From Lachnospiraceae bacterium (lineage in GTDB: Bacteria > Bacillota_A > Clostridia > Lachnospirales > Lachnospiraceae): DNA of 7,861 nt. The notes under the pieces were generated by a model, which was not told the origin of the DNA, searched no databases, and saw nothing but the letters and a program-made list of their open reading frames with translations. Made by a program: the position numbers and the translations under genes. The DNA lies in contig JAGDBR010000277.1 in assembly GCA_017958935.1 (NCBI GenBank), positions 1-7,861 of the forward strand, read 5' to 3'. Positions 1-5,505 of this stretch are shown here, one piece after another. Numbering within the stretch: position 1 is the first letter of the stretch; every line of letters begins with the position of its first letter.

Positions 1-294
1 GACGAAGCGCTGATCCTGTCGGCAGTCGATCTGTCGGGGCGGGCGCATCTGTCTTACCCTGCCGCGATGCGCGCGAAGAAGGTCGGCACCTTCGACGTGG
101 AGCTCGCGGAGGAGTTCTGGACGTCGTTCGCGCGGTCCGCGAAGCTGACGCTGCACATCCGGCAGCTCGACGGGCGGAACGCGCACCACATCCTCGAGGG
201 GCAGTTCAAGTCCGTCGCGCGCAGCCTCAGGACGGCGGTGAGCCTGGACCCGGAGGCGGCGGGCGAGATCCCGTCGACGAAGGGCCTGCTGTAA
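1..294 (+). CDS. hisB: Imidazoleglycerol-phosphate dehydratase, C-terminal half (5' truncated by window edge)
   Basis: HisB is a cytoplasmic Mn-dependent enzyme that dehydrates imidazole glycerol phosphate to imidazole acetol phosphate in histidine biosynthesis. The frame is open from the first base and gives 97 residues, about half of the roughly 195-residue monofunctional enzyme. Visible family landmarks are the DLSGR segment (residues 10-14 of the fragment), GTFDVELAEEF (29-39), the second metal-binding HHxxE motif (H62, H63, E66 in NAHHILEGQFK) and the C-terminal GEIPSTKG signature (88-95). The first HHxxE motif would lie upstream of the window. The stop codon TAA overlaps the ribosome binding site of hisH, so the two are translated in close succession. 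No phosphatase domain is seen in the visible part; whether one is fused at the N terminus cannot be judged here. Confidence 0.97.
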   Translation, partial: DEALILSAVDLSGRAHLSYPAAMRAKKVGTFDVELAEEFWTSFARSAKLTLHIRQLDGRNAHHILEGQFKSVARSLRTAVSLDPEAAGEIPSTKGLL

Positions 295-304
295 AGGAGA
301 AAGC

Positions 305-943
305 ATGATCGCGATCATTGACTACGGCGTGGGCAACCTGTTTTCCCTGAAAAGCTCGTTCGACGCGCTCGGGATCGAGGCGTGCGTCAGCGGCGATGCG
401 GACTTCATCCGGCGCGCGGACCGTATCGTGCTGCCGGGCGTCGGCGCGTTCCGCGACGCGATCGGGAAGCTTCGGGAAAGCGGGCTCTCGGACGTCGTGA
501 AAGCGGAAGCGCGGACCGGGAAGCCGCTGCTCGGCATCTGTCTCGGCATGCAGCTGCTGCTCGACAAGAGCCATGAATTCGGCGAATACGAGGGACTCGG
601 GCTCGTGCCCGGCGAGGTGCGGCCGCTGAAGGAGGCCTTCGTGAACGAGGGGCTTGCGGACGGCGAAGACGCCTTGTCTCTCAAGATCCCCCAGATGGGC
701 TGGAACGCGCTGAAACTGTGCAGTGAAAGTCCGCTGTTTCATAAGACGTCGCCCGGCGAGCACATGTATTTCGTGCATTCCTATTACTGCGACAGCCCAA
801 AGCCTTACGTCACGGCCGTCTGCGAATACGGCTTCGACGTGACGGCGGCCGTGCAGAACGGCAACGTCTTCGGCTGCCAGTTCCATCCGGAAAAAAGCGG
901 GCCGGCAGGGCTGAAGATCCTGCAGGCGTTCAGCGAATTGTAA
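305..943 (+). CDS. hisH: Imidazole glycerol phosphate synthase, glutamine amidotransferase subunit HisH
   Basis: HisH is the class I glutaminase subunit that feeds ammonia to HisF, producing imidazole glycerol phosphate and AICAR from PRFAR. The 212-residue protein has the usual length. It shows the N-terminal IIDYGVGNL motif (residues 4-12), LPGVGAF (43-49), the nucleophile elbow GICLGMQLL with catalytic Cys79, and the HPEKSG motif with His194 and Glu196 completing the triad. The start is supported by AAAGGAG at 293-299, which overlaps the hisB stop, with 5 bases before ATG. The next gene, hisA, lies 10 bases downstream with the same TAAAGGAG arrangement. The partner hisF is two genes further on, so both synthase subunits are made from one transcript. 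Confidence 0.98.
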   Translation: MIAIIDYGVGNLFSLKSSFDALGIEACVSGDADFIRRADRIVLPGVGAFRDAIGKLRESGLSDVVKAEARTGKPLLGICLGMQLLLDKSHEFGEYEGLGLVPGEVRPLKEAFVNEGLADGEDALSLKIPQMGWNALKLCSESPLFHKTSPGEHMYFVHSYYCDSPKPYVTAVCEYGFDVTAAVQNGNVFGCQFHPEKSGPAGLKILQAFSEL

Positions 944-953
944 AGGAGCGGAC

Positions 954-1679
954 ATGATCCTGTTACCGGCGATCGACCTCGTGGACGGAAAAGCCGTACG
1001 GCTGTTCAGGGGCGATTACGATCAGATGACGATATACAGCGAACACCCGGAGGAGGTCGCGGCGGACTTCGCGTCCTGCGGCGCCGAATGGATCCACATC
1101 GTGGACCTCGAAGGCGCGAAAAGCGGCCGCACGCCGAATCTTCAGACGGTGAAAAAGATCGTTTCTTCGTCCGGTTTGAAGGCGGAGGCCGGCGGCGGCA
1201 TCCGCAGCATGAAAACGGCGGACGCGTATCTTTCCGCGGGCGTATCCCGCGTGATCCTCGGGACGGCGGCGGTCCGGGACCCTGCATTTCTGAAGGAAGC
1301 GCTGCGCATCTTCGGCCCTGCGGTCGCTGTCGGCGCGGACTTGAAGGACGGCTTCGTCGCCGTGAAGGGATGGCTCGAAAAGACCGGGCAGAGCGGCATG
1401 GAATTCTTAAAGCGCATGGAAGACCTCGGCGTTTCGACGGTCATCGTGACGGACATCTCGAAGGACGGCGCGATGCAGGGGACGAACCGCGAACTGTACC
1501 GGGAACTCTGCCGCGAACTGTCGATGAACGTCGTCGCGTCCGGCGGCGTCTCGTCGCTCGAGGACGTGAAGGCGCTGAAGGAAGCGGGCCTGTACGGCGC
1601 GATCGTCGGAAAAGCCTATTATACGGGCGCGGTCGATCAGAAAGAAGCGGTCCGCGTCAGCCGGGAGGAGGAAGCATGA
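954..1679 (+). CDS. hisA: Phosphoribosylformimino-5-aminoimidazole carboxamide ribotide isomerase HisA
   Basis: HisA catalyses the Amadori isomerisation of ProFAR to PRFAR. The 241-residue (beta/alpha)8 barrel starts LLPAIDLVDGKAVRL, with catalytic Asp8. It has the GGGIR phosphate-binding loop (residues 80-84), GADLKDGFVAVKGW with the second catalytic Asp129, VTDISKDG with conserved Thr166, and the second phosphate loop ASGGVSS (195-201). AAAGGAG at 942-948, overlapping the hisH stop, sets the start. The final codons contain GGAGGAGG, which serves as ribosome binding site for hisF, and its TGA stop overlaps the hisF ATG as ATGA, suggesting translational coupling. The GIDAKDG-type motif of bacterial HisA reads GADLKDG here, which keeps the acid. 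It could be confused with HisF, its paralogue, but the motifs are those of HisA. Confidence 0.98.
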   Translation: MILLPAIDLVDGKAVRLFRGDYDQMTIYSEHPEEVAADFASCGAEWIHIVDLEGAKSGRTPNLQTVKKIVSSSGLKAEAGGGIRSMKTADAYLSAGVSRVILGTAAVRDPAFLKEALRIFGPAVAVGADLKDGFVAVKGWLEKTGQSGMEFLKRMEDLGVSTVIVTDISKDGAMQGTNRELYRELCRELSMNVVASGGVSSLEDVKALKEAGLYGAIVGKAYYTGAVDQKEAVRVSREEEA

Positions 1680-2437
1680 TCACGAAACGCATCATTCCCT
1701 GCCTGGACGTGCGGGACGGAAGAGTCGTGAAGGGCACGAATTTCATGGGCCTCCGGGACGTTTCTTCCCCGGTCGAGCTCGGCCGGTACTATTCGGACTG
1801 CGGGGCGGACGAGCTCGTGTTCTACGACATCACGGCCTCCGCCGAGGGGCGGAAGCTCTTCACCGAAGTCCTGACAGAGGTCGCCCGGACGATTTTCATT
1901 CCGCTCACGGTCGGCGGCGGCATCAACACGCTCGACGATTTCGACCGAGTCCTGAAATGCGGCGCCGACAAGGTCAGCGTGAACTCGGGCGCGATCCGCG
2001 ACCCCTCCCTGATCAATGATGCCGCGAAGCGTTACGGCAGCCAGTGCGTCGTCCTGTCGGCGGACGTCAGGCGCGTGGACGGGCAGTATCATGTGTTCGC
2101 GAAGGGCGGCCGGGTCGACACCGGGCTCGACGCGAAGCAATGGCTTTCGGAGGGCGTCGCGCGCGGCGCCGGCGAGATCGTGCTGAACTCGATCGACACG
2201 GACGGCGTGAAGCAGGGCTTCGACCTGGAAATGCTCCGGGATCTCTGTGGAAAACTCGGCGTGCCGGTGATCGCGTCCGGCGGCGCCGGATGTTCGGAAG
2301 ATTTCATCAAACTGTTCCGGGAACTTCCGTTCGTGGACGCGGGGCTCGCGGCCTCGATCTTCCACTTCGGTGAAGTAAAGATCCCTGAATTAAAGGAAAA
2401 ACTGTCTGCAGCGGGTATCCCGATGCGGCTGATGTAG
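1676..2437 (+). CDS. hisF: Imidazole glycerol phosphate synthase, cyclase subunit HisF
   Basis: HisF is the cyclase subunit of IGP synthase. It uses ammonia from HisH to split and close PRFAR into imidazole glycerol phosphate and AICAR. The 253-residue barrel begins MITKRIIPCLDVRDGRVVKG with catalytic Asp11. It continues with FYDITAS (49-55), the phosphate loop TVGGGI (78-83), KVSVNSGAI (99-107), LSADVRR with the second catalytic Asp130, and IASGGAG (199-205). The frame is open far upstream inside hisA, but the true start is the ATG in the ATGA overlap with the hisA stop, preceded by GGAGGAGG; this gives the standard family start and length. The usual IDAKR motif reads ADVRR, a mild variation that keeps the catalytic acid. 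Confidence 0.98.
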   Translation: MITKRIIPCLDVRDGRVVKGTNFMGLRDVSSPVELGRYYSDCGADELVFYDITASAEGRKLFTEVLTEVARTIFIPLTVGGGINTLDDFDRVLKCGADKVSVNSGAIRDPSLINDAAKRYGSQCVVLSADVRRVDGQYHVFAKGGRVDTGLDAKQWLSEGVARGAGEIVLNSIDTDGVKQGFDLEMLRDLCGKLGVPVIASGGAGCSEDFIKLFRELPFVDAGLAASIFHFGEVKIPELKEKLSAAGIPMRLM

Positions 2438-2478
2438 ATCAGCCGGCAGCCGGCAGAATATCGGAAAGGATGTTAAAA

Positions 2479-3144
2479 ATGGTCAGCATCAATGAACTGA
2501 AATTCAACGCACAGGGGCTGATCCCCGCGATCGTCGTGGACCAGGTGAGCCGCGAAGTCCTGATGCAGGCGTGGATGAACGCCGAAAGCCTGCAGAAAAC
2601 GATGGAAACGGGCCTGGCCTGTTTCTACAGCCGGTCGCGGAGCGAACTCTGGGTCAAGGGCGAGACGAGCGGGAACTACCAGCACGTGGTCTCCGTCACG
2701 GCCGACTGCGACCGCGACAGCCTGGTGCTGGTCGTGTCGCCGGACGGACCGGCCTGCCATCTCGGGACGAAAAGCTGCTTCGAGTACCCGGTCTATCTGA
2801 GCGATGAGCGGGAGGACTTCACGTACGAAGGGCTGTACGCCCTCCTGGAAGGACGGAAGCGCGACCTGCCCGAAGGCAGCTATACGACCTACCTGTTCAA
2901 GAAGGGCACCGACAAGATCCTGAAGAAGATCGGCGAAGAGTCGACCGAGGTCATCATTGCCGGAAAGGCGGAGGACAAGGCCGAGACGGTCTATGAGATC
3001 GCGGACCTTGCGTACCACGTGATGGTGCTGATGGTCCAGCAGGGGATCACGATGGAGGACGTCTACCGGGAGCTCGCGTCCCGCCACGTCATCGACCACA
3101 AGGTCAAGCAGGAGAAGATGACCGGGGACGGCGGACAGGCCTGA
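2479..3144 (+). CDS. hisIE: Bifunctional phosphoribosyl-AMP cyclohydrolase / phosphoribosyl-ATP pyrophosphatase HisIE
   Basis: This fused enzyme performs steps 2 and 3 of histidine synthesis: pyrophosphate removal from PR-ATP and opening of the PR-AMP purine ring. From the chosen start it is 221 residues. The HisI domain covers about residues 1-110, with CFYSRSRSELWVKGETSGN (48-66), the metal-binding DCDRDS (76-81) and zinc ligands Cys77, Cys93 and Cys100. The HisE domain covers about 117-205, with KKIGEESTEVIIA (149-161: Glu153, Glu154, Glu157) and EIADLAYH (173-180: Glu173, Asp176), the ExxE/ExxD pattern of all-alpha NTP pyrophosphatases. An in-frame ATG at 2470 abuts the Shine-Dalgarno GGAAAGGA (2463-2470), so it is too close; ATG 2479 sits 8 bases downstream and is preferred. 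The 41-base gap after hisF is the largest in the his cluster. Confidence 0.97.
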   Translation: MVSINELKFNAQGLIPAIVVDQVSREVLMQAWMNAESLQKTMETGLACFYSRSRSELWVKGETSGNYQHVVSVTADCDRDSLVLVVSPDGPACHLGTKSCFEYPVYLSDEREDFTYEGLYALLEGRKRDLPEGSYTTYLFKKGTDKILKKIGEESTEVIIAGKAEDKAETVYEIADLAYHVMVLMVQQGITMEDVYRELASRHVIDHKVKQEKMTGDGGQA

Positions 3145-3174
3145 AAAAAGCGCGGCGACACAGACGGCGCAGGA

Positions 3175-3208
3175 CCGGACGGAGCGCGTCCGGCGCGGCC
3201 GCGGCCGC
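3175..3208 (+). repeat. GC-rich inverted repeats between hisIE and the kinase gene
   Basis: There is a perfect 7-bp inverted repeat, CCGGACG and CGTCCGG, around a 5-base GAGCG loop (3175-3193). It is followed after one base by a 14-bp perfect palindrome, GCGGCCGCGGCCGC (3195-3208). Neither is followed by a run of T, so they are not convincing intrinsic terminators. They could be mRNA-stabilising or processing hairpins in a his-kinase transcript, or just chance in GC-rich spacer DNA. Confidence 0.45.
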
Positions 3209-3238
3209 TGAGAAGAAAACGCAAGGGGGAAGAGAGCG

Positions 3239-4126
3239 ATGAGGGTCCTGAATTTCGGATCCCTGAATCTGGACTATGTGTACAGAGTCGGACATTTTGT
3301 GCAGCCCGGCGAGACGCTGAGCGCTGCATCCCAGAAGGTCCTGCCGGGCGGCAAGGGCCTGAACCAGTCCGTCGCGCTGGCGCGCGCCGGCGTGCGCGTG
3401 TTCCACGCGGGGTGCCTGGGCAGCGGCGGGGAGATGCTCGCGGAACTGCTTCGGAAAAGCGGCGCGGACATCCGGTTTCTGCGGTGTGTGGACGAACTGC
3501 AGGGGAACGCCGTGATCCAGGTCGACGATGCGGGACAGAACTGCATCCTGCTGTTCGGCGGCTCGAACCGGTGCGTCACGAAGGAGCAGGCCGAAGCGAC
3601 GCTCTCGTCCTTCTCGTCCGGGGACTACCTGGTGCTGCAGAACGAGATCAACGCCCTCCCGCTGATCGTGGACAAGGCATACGCGCGGGGCATGAAGATC
3701 GTCCTGAATCCGTCCCCCTGCGACGAACAGCTGCAGGCCGTCGATTTCGGGAAGCTTGACTGGCTGCTGGTCAATGAAGTCGAGGCGGAGCAGCTGACCG
3801 GCAGCGGGCAGCCCGAGGAAGCCTGGAAAGTACTGCATGTGCGCTATCCTGCGCTGAACCTCGTGGTCACGCTCGGCAGCGCGGGGAGCGCCGCTTTCAC
3901 GGCGAAGGAAACGGTCCGGCAGGAGGCCTTCCCGGTCCGCGTTCTGGACACCACGGCGGCCGGCGACACGGTCACGGGATATTTCACGGCGGGACTCATG
4001 GAGGGCAGGAGCCTTCGGGAGTGCATGCGGCGGGCGGCCATGGCGGCCGCGATCAGCGTGACGCGCGAAGGCGCGGCGCCGTCGATCCCGGTGCGCGCGG
4101 AGGTGGAGCAGGCGTTGTCTTCTTGA
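3239..4126 (+). CDS. Ribokinase-like PfkB-family carbohydrate kinase
   Basis: This is a cytoplasmic ATP-dependent sugar or nucleoside kinase of the PfkB family, 295 residues (ribokinases are about 305). PfkB signature 1 is GGKGLNQSVALARAG (residues 37-51). Signature 2 is DTTAAGDTVTGYF (237-249), with the catalytic base Asp243 and the AGD anion hole. The residues that bind ribose in E. coli ribokinase all have counterparts: Asn10 and Asp12 in GSLNLDY, the GGKG lysine 39, Asn42, Glu136 and Asp243. The C-terminal VTREGAAPSIP segment is also ribokinase-like. Ribose is therefore the best guess, but deoxyribose or another pentose is possible. A purine-rich site (AAGGGGGAAGAG) precedes the ATG. No ribose transporter or regulator is adjacent. 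It follows hisIE by 94 bases with no U-tract terminator, so it may be read through from the his operon; any link to histidine or PRPP metabolism is inference. Confidence 0.9.
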   Translation: MRVLNFGSLNLDYVYRVGHFVQPGETLSAASQKVLPGGKGLNQSVALARAGVRVFHAGCLGSGGEMLAELLRKSGADIRFLRCVDELQGNAVIQVDDAGQNCILLFGGSNRCVTKEQAEATLSSFSSGDYLVLQNEINALPLIVDKAYARGMKIVLNPSPCDEQLQAVDFGKLDWLLVNEVEAEQLTGSGQPEEAWKVLHVRYPALNLVVTLGSAGSAAFTAKETVRQEAFPVRVLDTTAAGDTVTGYFTAGLMEGRSLRECMRRAAMAAAISVTREGAAPSIPVRAEVEQALSS

Positions 4127-4142
4127 CAGTCTGTGATATAAT
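4115..4142 (+). promoter_or_regulatory. Extended -10 SigA-type promoter for the PrsW-family gene
   Basis: TGATATAAT at 4134-4142 is a perfect extended -10 element (TGnTATAAT). Sixteen bases upstream lies TTGTCT (4115-4120), a weak -35 box matching four of six consensus positions. The promoter overlaps the last codons and stop of the kinase gene. The predicted transcription start is near 4149, giving a leader of about 68 bases before the protease start codon. Confidence 0.7.
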
Positions 4143-4170
4143 TTGTGCATGAAATCGTATGACGAAGACA

Positions 4171-4191
4171 GCGCCCCGGACGTCCGGGCGC
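4171..4191 (+). other. Hairpin in the PrsW gene leader
   Basis: A perfect 14-bp palindrome CCCGGACGTCCGGG (4175-4188) lies in the predicted 5' leader. It can be extended by three G-C pairs (4171-4173 with 4189-4191) if one C is bulged. It reuses the same CCGGACG/CGTCCGG arms seen at 3175-3193. No T-run follows, so it is not a canonical terminator; it might affect leader stability or translation of the downstream gene. Confidence 0.4.
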
Positions 4192-4216
4192 GGGCCGTTC
4201 GTCAAGGGGAGGGTGC

Positions 4217-4936
4217 ATGTTCTATTTCCTTTTTCCGGCGATCCTGACGTATAACGTCATTCTCATCGCCGCGGCGGTCATCCCGGCCGTTTTCCTGATG
4301 CTGAAGGCTTACCGGTCCGACCGGATCGAGCGGGAATCCCCGCAGCTTCTGTGGAACCTGGTCGTCGCGGGCATCCTGTCCTCGCTGATCGCGCTGCTCG
4401 CCGAGCGCGTCCTGAGTACGCTCCTGGGCCTCGTCGCGCAGCAGGGCAGCACCCTGTACAATGTGCTCCTGTACTTCGGCGTCGTCGCGTTCTCGGAAGA
4501 GGGCGCCAAATACTTCATGCTGAAGCGCAGGACCTGGCGGTCGTCCGAGTTCAACTGCCTGTATGACGGCATCGTCTACGCGCTGTTCGTCTCTTTGGGC
4601 TTCGCGCTCTGGGAGAATTTAAGCTACGTCATGACGAACGGCTTCGCGACGGCGCTGGTGCGCGCGGTGACGGCGATCCCGGGACATGCCTGCTTCGGCG
4701 TGTTCATGGGCTTCTTCTACGGGATCGCGCGCAGCTTCGAGAACAGCGGGAAGCTGAAGGAAGCGAAGCTTTCGAGAGCGCTCACAGTCGTCGTGCCTGC
4801 GCTTCTGCACGGGGCGTACGACTACATTGCGACGTCGTCGGAGAGCGCATGGTTCTTTGTCGCGTTCGTTGCCGTACTGTTCATCGTCTCGTACCGGGTC
4901 GTCGGGAAAGCCGCGAAAGCGGACCGTTACATCTGA
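4217..4936 (+). CDS. PrsW-family intramembrane protease
   Basis: This is a 239-residue polytopic membrane protein; the B. subtilis PrsW that starts anti-sigma factor RsiW degradation is about 218 residues. The family motifs are present: SEEGAKY (Glu94, Glu95) after a hydrophobic segment, LGFALWEN (127-134, Glu133), PGHACFGVFMG (155-165, His157) and PALLHGAYDY (194-203, His198, Asp202). These Glu and His residues are the proposed catalytic or metal-binding positions. Hydrophobic stretches at roughly 5-30, 45-75, 83-92, 114-138, 145-172, 187-205 and 211-229 suggest six to eight membrane segments. AAGGGGAGGG sits just upstream of the ATG. The gene has its own promoter and terminator and is probably monocistronic. 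No anti-sigma or sigma factor gene lies nearby in the window, so its substrate is unknown. Confidence 0.92.
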   Translation: MFYFLFPAILTYNVILIAAAVIPAVFLMLKAYRSDRIERESPQLLWNLVVAGILSSLIALLAERVLSTLLGLVAQQGSTLYNVLLYFGVVAFSEEGAKYFMLKRRTWRSSEFNCLYDGIVYALFVSLGFALWENLSYVMTNGFATALVRAVTAIPGHACFGVFMGFFYGIARSFENSGKLKEAKLSRALTVVVPALLHGAYDYIATSSESAWFFVAFVAVLFIVSYRVVGKAAKADRYI

Positions 4937-4951
4937 AACAGAGAACGCATC

Positions 4952-4988
4952 AAAAAAGAGCGGGTGCCGTACGGCATCCGCTCTTTTT
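4952..4988. terminator. Bidirectional intrinsic terminator between convergent genes
   Basis: A 13-bp stem (4958-4970 with 4971-4983) has a single G-T wobble and a tight GTAC loop. It is flanked by A6 (4952-4957) on the left and T5 (4984-4988) on the right. It therefore gives a U-tract in both directions: it ends the PrsW transcript on the + strand and, 45 bases past the ohrR stop, the peroxide operon on the - strand. Confidence 0.95.
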
Positions 4989-5032
4989 GTCTGTCTTCCG
5001 CAGGCAGATATCCGCCGTGAAAAACACTCTCG

Positions 5033-5458
5033 TCAGCAGCCGAGGATCTTATACAGGATCCTGTACAGTTCGGCCGCGTCTTCGGCGTTCAGGCAGACGC
5101 AGCCCGCAAGCTTCTCGGGCACGTCCTTCAGTTCTTCGCGAAGCGAAAGCCCCTGTTCCGTGACCGCGGCGATCAGGACGCGCTCGTCCTCTTTCGACCG
5201 GGTCCGGGTCACGTAGCCCTTCTGCTCGAGACTCTTCAGCAGCGGCGTCAGCGTGCCGCTGTCCAGATAGAGGCGCTCCCCGAGCGTCTTCACGTTGACC
5301 TGCCGCTCCTCCCAGAGCACCATCAGCGCGATGTACTGCGTGTAGGTCAGCCCGTACGGGTCCAGCAGCGGGCGGTAGTGCTTCACGACCTCGCGCGATG
5401 CCGCGTACAGCGGGAAGCAGAGCTGGTTCTTCAGTTTGAGACTTTCGTAACGATCCAT
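5033..5458 (-). CDS. ohrR: Organic hydroperoxide sensor-repressor OhrR (MarR family)
   Basis: OhrR is a dimeric winged-helix repressor that leaves DNA when organic peroxides or hypochlorite oxidise its N-terminal cysteine. From the chosen start the protein is 141 residues and strongly resembles B. subtilis OhrR: LKNQLCFPLYAASRE has sensor Cys14, and Tyr18, Tyr28 and Tyr39 match the three tyrosines that contact the sensor Cys in the B. subtilis protein (15/19/29/40 there). YLDSGTLTPLLKSLEQKGYVTR (64-85) is the recognition-helix region, and KEDER (89-93) the wing. An ATG at 5509 overlaps the radical SAM stop as ATGA and would add 17 residues. ATG 5458 is preferred because GGAG lies six bases upstream and the length and N terminus then match the family. 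Extra cysteines at 120, 122 and 141 are noted in the findings. It is the last gene of the operon and probably autoregulates it. Confidence 0.93.
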   Translation of the reverse strand: MDRYESLKLKNQLCFPLYAASREVVKHYRPLLDPYGLTYTQYIALMVLWEERQVNVKTLGERLYLDSGTLTPLLKSLEQKGYVTRTRSKEDERVLIAAVTEQGLSLREELKDVPEKLAGCVCLNAEDAAELYRILYKILGC

Positions 5459-5505
5459 GTCATTCTCCGAAAGGCCTTCGCGCACGGTCCGGCGGGACCG
5501 CCGTT

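Noticed and set aside
227..955. Open frame of 242 codons on the - strand opposite hisH
   Set aside because: Antisense shadow of a clear hisH gene. It contains no family motifs, has a proline-rich C terminus and fits no operon on that strand.
1088..1675. Upstream in-frame extension of hisF to 1088
   Set aside because: It translates hisA DNA in a wrong frame to an Arg/Gly-rich peptide. HisF has a canonical start in the ATGA overlap at 1676 with a strong ribosome binding site.
3175..3208. GC-rich palindromes as an intrinsic terminator of the his operon
   Set aside because: No T-run follows either stem, so only a weak structural role can be claimed.
4123..4142. TTGACA at 4123-4128 as the -35 box for TATAAT at 4137-4142
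   Set aside because: The spacer would be only 8 bases. The perfect extended -10 with a weak TTGTCT at 16 bases is a better reading.
3104..4150. Open frame of 348 codons on the - strand across the kinase gene
   Set aside because: Arg/His-rich shadow without motifs, opposite a PfkB kinase with intact catalytic residues.
4149..4247. 32-codon reading frame starting at the predicted transcription start of the PrsW transcript
   Set aside because: It would need leaderless initiation, has no ribosome binding site, and runs out of frame into the protease gene. No sign of a real peptide.
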